This document shows positions 51,220 to 59,633 of a DNA stretch of 64,000 nucleotides, one piece after another. The translations under genes and the position numbers were made by a program. Positions within the stretch are counted from its first letter, which is position 1. Each line of letters starts with the position of its first letter. The notes beneath the pieces are model-generated. The model saw only the letters and a program-made list of their open reading frames with translations. It was not told the origin of the DNA and did no database searches. The DNA comes from Nitrospira sp. Its GTDB lineage: Bacteria > Nitrospirota > Nitrospiria > Nitrospirales > UBA8639. Where the stretch lies: the NCBI GenBank assembly GCA_024760505.1, contig CP058931.1, positions 682,001-746,000 of the forward strand, read 5' to 3'.

Positions 51220-53208
51220 GTGCACAGATTTGCCGAAAACTCTTATAAAATGAGCCACTTAGATAAAACGTTACAAGTTCAACGCTCCTTCATGCCTTTG
51301 CCAGCTGCTGGTTTTGCCCGCAACGTACTGGTTGGCTTCAGTGTGACTTTGATCACGTTAACTCTCTGCCCTCAACCAACCCTCGGCGAAACCTCTTTTT
51401 TACCTCCCAATGATTCCACAGAGGCTCTTACCTTTAATTATGCCATTGCGAATAGCTACTCTCGCCCAGCTACCTCAATTGAGACTCAAACGTTTGAGAC
51501 GAGCACCAACCATAACAATCAACAATCGTCTATTCTCATAGATCAAACCGGGGAAACAACTCCAGGCATGCCAGGGTTAACTAGGGAAGATGACCCGAAT
51601 CAGTCTTCTGCAGAAGCCCTAGCTCAAACCCCAGCACACCAGATCCAATCATCGGAGGCTGGAAAACCCGATGCTCCCTTATCCGTTGATGTCTCTCAGG
51701 AATCTAACGCTTCCCCGGACCAGCGGATTTTTTTGTCTGACGAGAACAAGTTTGAAGCCCTCGACACCCAAACTCAATTTTCAATTAACGCCTCTACGAA
51801 ATTACGTTTTTACCCTGCTGACTCATCTGAGCAACGGTCGCAAGTTGCCCTAGCTCGATTTGCCAAAGTTTTCGATCAAACATGGGAAGCCCCCCACCAG
51901 AGAAAACCCGGGACATATGGCACCATTCCCCTTGTCCTGAACGATTCCGTAGAGAAAAACCTTGAATATTTCCAGTATGGAATTCATGAACGATTTCAAT
52001 CGTATCTTGACCGGTTTCATCATTACCGAGATCTTGTGGAACCCGTTTTTCGTGAACTGGGTCTCCCGCCGGAACTCATGTATCTTTCACTGGTTGAAAG
52101 TGGGTTCAACCCACGAGCATTTTCTCGATCCCGTGCTTCCGGCCCCTGGCAATTTATGAAAGGGACGGGTCGTGTGTATGGCCTCGATGTCGACTGGTAT
52201 TTGGATGAACGGCGGGATCCGATTAAATCCACCGTTGCTGCAGCTCATCATCTTCGTGATTTATATGACCAATTTGGCTCCTGGCCTCTGGCCCTTGGTG
52301 CGTATAATGCGGGAAGCGGAAAGATTTCGCGGGCCATCAAAAAGACGGGCACCCGTGACTTTTGGACAATTCGACGGTCACGCCACATAAGACGGGAAAC
52401 AAAAGACTATGTGCCTCGCTTTATTGCGGCAACCCTTATTGCCCAAAATCCCACGGCCTATGGATTCACGACTCCGGACGGTGATCGCCATGAATTTGAA
52501 GAAGTTCTGATTACAAAACGCGTGCATCTTTCGGCCGTCACCAAACAAACTGGGATTCCGGTTGAGGAACTCCAACGGCTGAACCCTGAACTTCGACGCA
52601 GTATCGTGCCCAACCTTACGGCACCTGGTTATTATCTGAAGGTACCCCTTGGAATGGCCTCGCTTGTTGAGGAACTCCACCCGACACTCGCTGTCTGGAC
52701 CCAACCTCCTCCCCCACCAACCGAATGGCATACGGTCAGACGAGGAGAGAGTTTATCGGTTGTAGCCAAACGATATAGGATGAAAGTAAGTCAACTGAAA
52801 GAAATGAATAACTTGCGGAGCAATATCATACGAGTCGGAACCAAACTCCGGGTTCGTGGAGAGGTTGGTGACGATGATGCTGACACTGAAATCACCTGGT
52901 ATCGCGTTCGGTCCGGGGATTCCCTGGGAAGCATTGCCACTCGATTTAGAAAATCCGTAAATTCACTGATGAGGCTAAACAATCTCTCCAGCCATATCAT
53001 TCATCCAGGAGATCGGTTACGCGTAAAAGGGGAACCTTCGGTCAGCCCTTCGAGCAAAAACAACTCTAAATGGTATAAGGTCAGACGGGGAGATAGTTTA
53101 TGGACGATTGCTCAACAATTCAGTATGAGTGTGAACGATTTGCGAGCACTGAACAACCTCTCTTCCAGCATTATCCAGGCTGGCCGTATGTTAATGGTGA
53201 GCCAATAA
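51220..53208 (+). CDS. Membrane-bound lytic transglycosylase with three LysM domains (MltD-like)
   Basis: Cleaves peptidoglycan glycan strands in the periplasm. The signal segment is ARNVLVGFSVTLITLTLCPQ (residues about 33-52); the start is GTG at 51220, with an ATG at 51250 as the alternative. A Ser/Thr/Gln-rich linker leads to the SLT domain: LSLVESGFNPRAFSRSRAS with the catalytic Glu, then GPWQFM and GAYNAGSGKI. Three LysM repeats follow (WHTVRRGESLSVVAKRY; WYRVRSGDSLGSIATRF; WYKVRRGDSLWTIAQQF), which bind peptidoglycan. The architecture is that of MltD. Confidence 0.93.
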   Translation: MHRFAENSYKMSHLDKTLQVQRSFMPLPAAGFARNVLVGFSVTLITLTLCPQPTLGETSFLPPNDSTEALTFNYAIANSYSRPATSIETQTFETSTNHNNQQSSILIDQTGETTPGMPGLTREDDPNQSSAEALAQTPAHQIQSSEAGKPDAPLSVDVSQESNASPDQRIFLSDENKFEALDTQTQFSINASTKLRFYPADSSEQRSQVALARFAKVFDQTWEAPHQRKPGTYGTIPLVLNDSVEKNLEYFQYGIHERFQSYLDRFHHYRDLVEPVFRELGLPPELMYLSLVESGFNPRAFSRSRASGPWQFMKGTGRVYGLDVDWYLDERRDPIKSTVAAAHHLRDLYDQFGSWPLALGAYNAGSGKISRAIKKTGTRDFWTIRRSRHIRRETKDYVPRFIAATLIAQNPTAYGFTTPDGDRHEFEEVLITKRVHLSAVTKQTGIPVEELQRLNPELRRSIVPNLTAPGYYLKVPLGMASLVEELHPTLAVWTQPPPPPTEWHTVRRGESLSVVAKRYRMKVSQLKEMNNLRSNIIRVGTKLRVRGEVGDDDADTEITWYRVRSGDSLGSIATRFRKSVNSLMRLNNLSSHIIHPGDRLRVKGEPSVSPSSKNNSKWYKVRRGDSLWTIAQQFSMSVNDLRALNNLSSSIIQAGRMLMVSQ

Positions 53209-53241
53209 CCCACCTAATCGGGCTAGGCGACTGAACCCATA

Positions 53242-54051
53242 CTATTTTCCCTCTTCTTTATCCTGAAACTGTGGAGTTTCAGGACTGCCCTTCTCAATTT
53301 CGCTCTGGTCATTTGTTTCCGATGAAGGAGAATCTTTGGCTTCTTCGGGCGCTAATACCTTCACTCGGAGAGCGGCTTCGGAGGCAAACGGAGATAAAGG
53401 AAATTCTTGGATAACCTTTTTATACTGCTCCACCGCTTTAGTAATATTTTCATCCGCCTCTGCAATCTTCGCCAGCTCAAAAACTACCTGGTCTTTGTTT
53501 AACGCCTGTGGATTGGCCAGCACTGCGTCAAAAGCTTTTAGGGCGGCCTCTCGATTGCCATTAAGTAAATAGGCAAACCCCAATCGTTGCTGGACTAACC
53601 CGAGGAGGATCTGATTTTGCCCATATTCCCTGACCCATGAAGTATATACATCTATCGCCCCCTGGTAATTCTTCTCCTCAATCATACTGTTTCCCAATAA
53701 AAATGAGGAGACTCCCGCGCTAGGGGTACCGGGGTATTGATTAAGGATGTCTTTGAACATTCCTGACGCCTTTTTAATATTCTCTTGGCCCTTTTTGACA
53801 TCATCCAGAGGACGATCCAAATAGACTGTTTGCGCCTGGCCTTCTAATTCCCAGGCATGCTCTTGGTTATTTTGATTGAGCCAACTCAATGTCACAATCG
53901 CCACAATCACCGCCAGACCAAGAAAAATTCCTCCCCATACCAAAGCTCGGTTCTCTTCGACAAAAAACAAAAACCGTTCTTTACTAGACAGAAACTGAGC
54001 TTGTTCCACCATCGGAGGTTTATTGCCAAGGTCTTTAATTTTATATCCCAT
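53242..54051 (-). CDS. Single-helix membrane protein with TPR repeats (YfgM-like)
   Basis: A 269-residue protein with one transmembrane helix (ALVWGGIFLGLAVIVAIVTL, residues about 35-54) and a periplasmic TPR region: GNSMIEEKNYQGAIDVYTSW, RLGFAYLLNGNREAALKAF and AKIAEADENITKAVEQYKKV. The C-terminus is acidic and disordered. The layout matches YfgM, a partner of the Sec machinery and chaperones, or the CpoB-like scaffolding proteins. Function inferred from architecture. Confidence 0.75.
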   Translation of the reverse strand: MGYKIKDLGNKPPMVEQAQFLSSKERFLFFVEENRALVWGGIFLGLAVIVAIVTLSWLNQNNQEHAWELEGQAQTVYLDRPLDDVKKGQENIKKASGMFKDILNQYPGTPSAGVSSFLLGNSMIEEKNYQGAIDVYTSWVREYGQNQILLGLVQQRLGFAYLLNGNREAALKAFDAVLANPQALNKDQVVFELAKIAEADENITKAVEQYKKVIQEFPLSPFASEAALRVKVLAPEEAKDSPSSETNDQSEIEKGSPETPQFQDKEEGK

Positions 54052-54236
54052 AATTATTTTTCCCTCTCGTCACTAGGACGACCACATATTTTTTCCGGCA
54101 TTACGCATTGATTAAGGCGTGATGCCTTATACCCACGTGCCCTGATCATGTCAAACATGTATTCCACACTATTCCATTTGAGTTGACAAGGTCTAACCCA
54201 CTGTTATAATAGAATAATTGTAGAATTTTTATTTTT

Positions 54237-54312
54237 AGGCGGATAGCTCAGCTGGCAGAGCGCTGCCTTTACACGGCAGATGTCGCAGGTTCGATCCCTG
54301 TTCCGCCTACCA
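54237..54312 (+). tRNA. tRNA-Val (anticodon TAC)
   Basis: Cloverleaf of 76 nt: acceptor AGGCGGA pairs with TCCGCCT; anticodon stem CTGCC/GGCAG around loop TTTACAC (anticodon TAC); T-stem GCAGG/CCTGT. The CCA end is encoded (54310-54312). Confidence 0.96.
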
Positions 54313-54429
54313 AATATATTTTTTTGGCTTATGGTCTTCTTGATCTGATATATTACCAAATTCTTCATCGACTCCATTTCCGCTTTGAATGAATGTGTGG
54401 GCAATTTGCCCAAGATCAAAAAAATTTTC

Positions 54430-54508
54430 GGGGCCGTCGTTCAGCTAGGTTTAGGACGCCAGATTGTCAATCTGGAGGTCGCGGGTTCAAATCCCGTCGG
54501 CCCCGCCA
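54430..54508 (+). tRNA. tRNA-Asp (anticodon GTC)
   Basis: Cloverleaf of 79 nt: acceptor GGGGCCG pairs with CGGCCCC; anticodon stem CCAGA/TCTGG around loop TTGTCAA (anticodon GTC); T-stem GCGGG/CCCGT. CCA is encoded. It lies 117 nt after tRNA-Val and about 85 nt before tolQ. Confidence 0.96.
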
Positions 54509-54593
54509 TACCTCATCTCCCAGTGGTTTATTTCTGTATCACTTATCCCCTGTTTAGATTCTGACCAGCCTAGAGGAGGTCGAAACACAATCT

Positions 54594-55313
54594 ATGGCCT
54601 TTGCTGCTAATCCTTCTGAGTTCTTTGGATCTTTGGGCCTGCTATCCATTGTCATTCTTTTTATCCTGTCAATTTTTTCCGTGATTTCATGGGGAATCAT
54701 CGTGAACAGATTCAGGCGGTTTAGTCGCATTCGACAAGAAGAATCACAATTTCTACAATTGTATGAACAAAATCCCATCGACCAACACACCTTAAGAAGC
54801 CAGGCTCAAACATTAGCTTATAGCCCAAGTTCAGTGGTGTATTTGGGCATTACCGACCGCTTGCCAGAATCCTCCGATCTCTTCACCTCGAGACCCCCCA
54901 TGGAGGCAAAACACCCAGAGCGCTCCCCTAATCGACAGTATTTGGAAAAGGTCGCCCAATACATCATCCAGAACCAAATCGGCCAACAGGAAGCCTATTT
55001 GCCTTTTTTGGCGACCACAGGAAATCTGACTCCATTTATTGGTCTCCTCGGAACCGTCTTGGGCATTATCAATGCCTTCCATGAAATCGGCCTTCAAGGT
55101 TCAGCAAGCATTGCCGCAGTCGCTCCTGGCGTCTCTGAAGCACTTGTCGCTACTGCTGCTGGGCTATTTGCCGCAATTCCTGCTGTGATGGCCTACAACT
55201 ATTTTCTCTCTAGAATTCGAAAAATGTCCTTCAGAGTTGAGGCGTTTACAATTGAATTTCTCAATACGATAGAAGAAGCGGAAAAAGCCTTTGAGGTGGA
55301 AGTAACCCGATGA
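54594..55313 (+). CDS. tolQ: TolQ/ExbB proton channel subunit
   Basis: A 239-residue inner-membrane protein with three hydrophobic helices: LLSIVILFILSIFSVISWGI near the N-terminus, and the conserved pair LGTVLGIINAFHEI and SEALVATAAGLFAAIPAVMA, which line the proton path (Thr in VATAAGL is a conserved residue). It forms the motor with TolR. The stop overlaps tolR by 4 nt. AGAGGAGGT lies upstream of the ATG. Confidence 0.93.
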   Translation: MAFAANPSEFFGSLGLLSIVILFILSIFSVISWGIIVNRFRRFSRIRQEESQFLQLYEQNPIDQHTLRSQAQTLAYSPSSVVYLGITDRLPESSDLFTSRPPMEAKHPERSPNRQYLEKVAQYIIQNQIGQQEAYLPFLATTGNLTPFIGLLGTVLGIINAFHEIGLQGSASIAAVAPGVSEALVATAAGLFAAIPAVMAYNYFLSRIRKMSFRVEAFTIEFLNTIEEAEKAFEVEVTR

Positions 55314-55750
55314 ACACTGGATCAAAGCCTCGGCAATTTCTCTCTGAAATCAATGTCATTCCTCTCGTCGATGTCGTCTTAGTTCTGCTGGTGATTTTCA
55401 TGGTTACCGCCCCGATGCTACATCGGGGCTTAGACATTAACCTCCCGACGACAACTGCCAACAATATAAAAGCCGAAGAACGATTGATTGTGACAATTCA
55501 GCGGGATCACACCTTATCCCTCGGCAACGACACGATTAGTCTGGTCAATTTACGAGCCAAACTTCAAGAAGCCAAAACCTTAAATCCCTTGATTTCAGTC
55601 TATCTGCGAGCGGACCAGACGGTTCCCTACGGAACCGTTGTGCAGGTCATGGATGAGGTCAAAGGGGCCAAAATTGAACGTCTCGGAATGATTACCGGCC
55701 CGAAAATTGAAACACTAATCGAGGACGAGACCATCGGGTTTTCCCGCTAA
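55310..55750 (+). CDS. tolR: TolR/ExbD proton channel subunit
   Basis: A 146-residue protein with one transmembrane helix. LSEINVIPLVDVVLVLLVIF holds the conserved Asp (PLVDVVLVLL) for proton translocation; GLDINLPTTTA follows, as in ExbD/TolR. The periplasmic domain ends VYLRADQTVPYGTVVQVMDE, the family signature. It overlaps the tolQ stop by 4 nt and is followed 12 nt later by the tolA/tonB-like gene. Confidence 0.93.
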   Translation: MNTGSKPRQFLSEINVIPLVDVVLVLLVIFMVTAPMLHRGLDINLPTTTANNIKAEERLIVTIQRDHTLSLGNDTISLVNLRAKLQEAKTLNPLISVYLRADQTVPYGTVVQVMDEVKGAKIERLGMITGPKIETLIEDETIGFSR

Positions 55751-55761
55751 GCGTTTGACCA

Positions 55762-57258
55762 ATGGGACATGCTGAATCCCCAAGTCTAATTTCCCTGGGG
55801 CTCGCTACTGACGTTTCTCAAAAAGACGCCTCATTCCGTTGGGGACTCGCCACCTCAGGTCTTTTCCATGCTGTCGTCATCATGATGGCCCTGTTCCTAC
55901 GATTTCAATCGACAGTTGAGGAACCCCTCCGGGCCATCGATGTCACTCTTATTTCTGTACCCGAAACCCAAGCTCCGGCTCCAAGCCAAAAAAAATATTC
56001 TCCCCCACCGCCGCCATCCCAACAAAAATCCCAACCAACAAAAAAAATAGAGCCAACAAAGACGCAACCAATAGCCCCCCCCCTTCCTCCTTTGCCGGTC
56101 CCAAAATCCTCCGAGCGATTATCGGAATTTATGGAAGGGGCTGTTGGCTCAATCGTGATGCCTCACAAACAAGAAGCCACTTCACCAACACCCCCGCCAC
56201 CCATAAACGAACAACCTCCCTCGAATGACCAGTCACCGTTGTTTGAAAATCTTCGAATGCCCCCTATTGCTCCACAAATTTCACGCCCGGAACGCTTACA
56301 TCCTTCACACCCCTTAGTCATTCCCAAACCTGCTCCAACTCCAGCGCCATTTCCTCAAGAGGCTGCGCCCCCAACAACGGTTCCTCCAGAGCCTCAAGGG
56401 TCGGAATCACAACCTCAGGTTCCTAAAATTGAACCAACGGTCAAACTAGCTCCCGTGCTACCGGAATTGAGTTCGGTGACCCCATTCAGGGCATCCAAAA
56501 AAGAAAGAAAACCCAACGACGCTTCTCCGTCAAACAATCTTGAGGAATCTCTCAAACGAACCATCCCAACAGTTCCGATTCCTGCACCAACTCCAAAAAT
56601 CAAAAAACAGCACAAAACCATTACACCAAAACAGGAAAAACCTTTCGTCCCTGAAGTCTCCCCTCCTCAATTAGCCCAAATCCCTCCTTCCCCGCCACTG
56701 GAAAAAGCTCCCCAACGTGAGAAAATGTCAGATATGATGAAACAATTACTGGAAGAAGCTAGAGTCCCAAATTTACAATCGTCTCCACCCGCACCATCCT
56801 CTCGACAACCATTGCCCTCTTCTTCCACATCAACCCAGCCGGTCCAGTCGGAAATTGATCAACAAATTGCAAAACTATCTATTCCCAATGTCACACCCGT
56901 CGAATCGATCAAGGAACGACTCCAACGGCTCGAGGTGCAGCCCAACTCAAAACCAGGACAATCGTCGTCTCCGGCTTCTCCTGGCAAAAACCAATATTTG
57001 GCAATGGTCGAGGACAGAATTGACCACGAGTGGAGAGCCCTTCCACTGGTCACAAACCCTCCGGTCGTGGTCCTCAAATTCCGCATTTCCCGATTTGGAG
57101 AAATTTCTAATATTCACATTGATGAAAGTTCAGGAAACGGGAACTATGACTCCGCAGCCAAACGAGCGGTATCTGCCGTGAACCCATTACCACCTTTTCC
57201 ACCAGACATTTCCGATCCATTCTTCGAAGTACGATTTCGATTCATCAAAAAAGATTAG
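55762..57258 (+). CDS. TolA/TonB-like energy transducer with proline-rich spacer
   Basis: One N-terminal membrane helix (GLFHAVVIMMALFLRF, about residues 35-50), then a long Pro/Gln/Ser-rich spacer (residues about 70-400) that would span the periplasm. The C-terminal domain of about 90 residues (YLAMVEDRIDHEWRALPLV, then RISRFGEISNIHIDESSGNG) matches the TonB_C/TolA C-terminal fold that contacts the outer membrane partners. Its place between tolR and tolB indicates the TolA role. The spacer is proline-based rather than the Ala/Lys-rich helix of E. coli TolA. Confidence 0.88.
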   Translation: MGHAESPSLISLGLATDVSQKDASFRWGLATSGLFHAVVIMMALFLRFQSTVEEPLRAIDVTLISVPETQAPAPSQKKYSPPPPPSQQKSQPTKKIEPTKTQPIAPPLPPLPVPKSSERLSEFMEGAVGSIVMPHKQEATSPTPPPPINEQPPSNDQSPLFENLRMPPIAPQISRPERLHPSHPLVIPKPAPTPAPFPQEAAPPTTVPPEPQGSESQPQVPKIEPTVKLAPVLPELSSVTPFRASKKERKPNDASPSNNLEESLKRTIPTVPIPAPTPKIKKQHKTITPKQEKPFVPEVSPPQLAQIPPSPPLEKAPQREKMSDMMKQLLEEARVPNLQSSPPAPSSRQPLPSSSTSTQPVQSEIDQQIAKLSIPNVTPVESIKERLQRLEVQPNSKPGQSSSPASPGKNQYLAMVEDRIDHEWRALPLVTNPPVVVLKFRISRFGEISNIHIDESSGNGNYDSAAKRAVSAVNPLPPFPPDISDPFFEVRFRFIKKD

Positions 57259-57276
57259 AAGGACACCAGCTATATT

Positions 57277-58635
57277 ATGAAGAAAGCACTCAACCCTTTG
57301 TATGCCATTCTGGCTCTTCTCGCCTTTTCGGTTATTTCGGTATCACCGGCCTTTCTTCATGGGGAGGAAGCGGATCTTAAAGCCACACGTTCCGAGTTTC
57401 AAAAAATCCCGATTTGGGTAATGGGGTTCTCGCCCGTCCAACGAGATACCGGCCTTTCAGAAGACCTCGAGTCTCAAGTCGCATCGGTCCTAAAAGCGGA
57501 TCTCAAACGCTCACAAATATTTTCAATTGCTGAATTACCTCCTGCCAAAGGGGATTTTTCTGACAATAAATGCATGAGTCTTTCTTCAAATTTGGCTCCG
57601 CACTTCCAAAAGGTGACAGTCTCTACCTGGGGGAGAATAGGTGTGGGAGGGACATCGAGCGGAGTTCAGGGACTCATCCTTGATGCCTGCGCATTTGATC
57701 CCGGACAACAGGATGTGTTGACAGGGAAACGGTACTTTTCCCTTAAAACGACAGAAACCCTTACTCGCTTAATGGCTCACCGGTGGGCAGACGAACTGGT
57801 TTATCGGTATACCGGCGAGCAGGGCATTGCCAGAACCAAAATCGCATTTGTGGGTCAAAAGGACAATGGACGAGAGCTTTTCGTCATGGATTACGATGGG
57901 TATAATCCGCAACAGGTTACCGCTGACGGGTATTTAAACCTCATGCCTACCTGGGCCCCGGACCGGAAATCACTTATTTACACCGCGTATCGTGACCGGA
58001 AACAACTGATTATAAAAAGGGAGCTGGCTACCGGTCGGGAGGAAGTTCTGGTCTCGCCAGCCAGTCTGAACATTACCGCCACCTTTGCTCCTAATGGAAA
58101 ATCTATCGCCTACTCTGCGGCCCAAGATGGCAACTCGGATATTTATCAGATAGAATTGGACAGTAGAAGCGTGAAGCAGTTAACCTCCCATAATAGCGCA
58201 GATTTGTCCCCGTCATGGTCTCCCGACGGGCGGCATCTGGCCTTCACCTCAGATCGGGGAGGCCGCCCCCAAATTTACATCATGGATGCCGATGGCTTGA
58301 ACGCCCGTCGATTAACCTATGATGGAGACTATAACGCGGCGCCGGCTTGGTCTCCAAAAGGAGATTGGATCGTCTATGTGTGTCGGATACCAAACGAGGG
58401 ATTTAAATTATGCCGCATCAGTCCGAATGGGGAACAGCGGAAACAAATCACCAACGGGCAAAGTATTGATGACTCGCCTTCCTGGGCTCCAAATGGACGC
58501 CATATTGTTTTCAGTTCGATTCGAAGAGGAGAGAGTCAATTATATATCATCACTAGCGAGGGGGCAGGATTGGAGAAAATTTCCTTGGCAGGCGAACATC
58601 TCAGCTCTCCCTCCTGGTCGCCGTTTCAACCATAA
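57277..58635 (+). CDS. tolB: Tol-Pal system beta-propeller protein TolB
   Basis: A periplasmic 452-residue protein with a signal peptide ending near SPAFLHGEE. The N-terminal domain (residues about 38-180) is followed by a six-bladed propeller of WD40-like TolB repeats: YDGYNPQQVTADGY, PTWAPDRKSLIYTAY, SPSWSPDGRHLAFTSDRGG and so on. TolB binds Pal and links it to TolA. The order tolA-tolB-pal is the standard one. Confidence 0.95.
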   Translation: MKKALNPLYAILALLAFSVISVSPAFLHGEEADLKATRSEFQKIPIWVMGFSPVQRDTGLSEDLESQVASVLKADLKRSQIFSIAELPPAKGDFSDNKCMSLSSNLAPHFQKVTVSTWGRIGVGGTSSGVQGLILDACAFDPGQQDVLTGKRYFSLKTTETLTRLMAHRWADELVYRYTGEQGIARTKIAFVGQKDNGRELFVMDYDGYNPQQVTADGYLNLMPTWAPDRKSLIYTAYRDRKQLIIKRELATGREEVLVSPASLNITATFAPNGKSIAYSAAQDGNSDIYQIELDSRSVKQLTSHNSADLSPSWSPDGRHLAFTSDRGGRPQIYIMDADGLNARRLTYDGDYNAAPAWSPKGDWIVYVCRIPNEGFKLCRISPNGEQRKQITNGQSIDDSPSWAPNGRHIVFSSIRRGESQLYIITSEGAGLEKISLAGEHLSSPSWSPFQP

Positions 58636-58679
58636 TTAACGAGACACCAACCGTGATAGTCCAAAAAAGGAGTCGTTCC

Positions 58680-59633
58680 ATGCGCCCAGCCATTCATATG
58701 ATTTCACTACTTGGCATTCTCAGTCTTTCACTCATCAGTATTTCGGGATGTGGAGAAAAACGGATCCACGTCTCCACCGCTTCCGGCTCCCCGGGCGAAG
58801 AAACCGGGGAATCAGCATCAGGCACCGATACGGCAGGGTTAACAGGGACCTCCATTGATGAATCCCCCCTGCCAGGGCAAGGCGCTTCCACCGATGGAAT
58901 TCGGGCAGAGGCGGTTCAACCACCCGCTCCGGTTGAACCTTCCAATTTTGGTTACGACCCCAACCACATGGATGAATCGTTCAAGCAGAATCTCCAAGCT
59001 GGAATTCCTTCTGGGAATGACTCCGAAATTGAGAAAAACGGTGCCAGCCCATCGACGCCGTTCAACGATGGAAAGGACATCTTAACTCAATCCAGTTCTT
59101 CAAGTATGAACGGCTCACCTCACGATCAAACGGAGACGTCCCCCTTTTCCTCCCAGACGGAATTCCAAAATGATCTTTCGAATTTGCCAAAGGACATGGA
59201 ACCAATTCCTGAAACGTTTCAAGTAGCGAAAGCTGAACCGTCAGAAATCATTCGAGAGCAGTTGGATAAAATTCAAGAGGAAGAATTGGCCACAGTATCC
59301 GCCGGCTTAGAGGATGTATTCTTTCATTTTGATAGTTGGACTCTCACGGCAGAAGCCAAGGATTCCCTCGAACGAGACATGGCATGGCTCACCAACGATC
59401 CCTCCTCACTGTTAATTATTGAAGGACATGCCGACCAGCGTGGAACGCAGGCCTATAACATGGTGCTCGGGAAAAAACGAGCCATGGCTGTTCGGGATTT
59501 CCTTTCTCAACTGGGGGTCGATCCTTCGCGATTGACCGTCATTTCTTATGGCAAAGACAAGCCCTTTTGCCAGGACACGACAGAAGTGTGCTACCAATTG
59601 AACCGACGGGGACATTTGCTTGTTCAAAATTAG
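58680..59633 (+). CDS. pal: Peptidoglycan-associated lipoprotein Pal (OmpA-like)
   Basis: I choose ATG 58680, preceded by AAAGGAG; a GTG at 58653 is the alternative. The lipobox is LISISGC (Cys near residue 25), giving an outer-membrane lipoprotein. A long low-complexity linker (residues about 35-190), much longer than in E. coli Pal (173 residues overall), leads to the OmpA-like domain: VFFHFDSWTLTAEAKDSL, IEGHADQRGTQAYNMVLG and ISYGKDKPFCQDTTEVCY. The peptidoglycan-binding Asp and Arg are in ADQRGT. Confidence 0.94.
   Translation: MRPAIHMISLLGILSLSLISISGCGEKRIHVSTASGSPGEETGESASGTDTAGLTGTSIDESPLPGQGASTDGIRAEAVQPPAPVEPSNFGYDPNHMDESFKQNLQAGIPSGNDSEIEKNGASPSTPFNDGKDILTQSSSSSMNGSPHDQTETSPFSSQTEFQNDLSNLPKDMEPIPETFQVAKAEPSEIIREQLDKIQEEELATVSAGLEDVFFHFDSWTLTAEAKDSLERDMAWLTNDPSSLLIIEGHADQRGTQAYNMVLGKKRAMAVRDFLSQLGVDPSRLTVISYGKDKPFCQDTTEVCYQLNRRGHLLVQN

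Noticed and set aside
54204..54419. 71-residue frame antisense to tRNA-Val
   Set aside because: Translation of the tRNA complement; a common artefact.
55762..57258. Calling the proline-rich protein simply TonB
   Set aside because: C-terminal domain fits TonB/TolA, but position between tolR and tolB favours the TolA role, so the neutral name is used.
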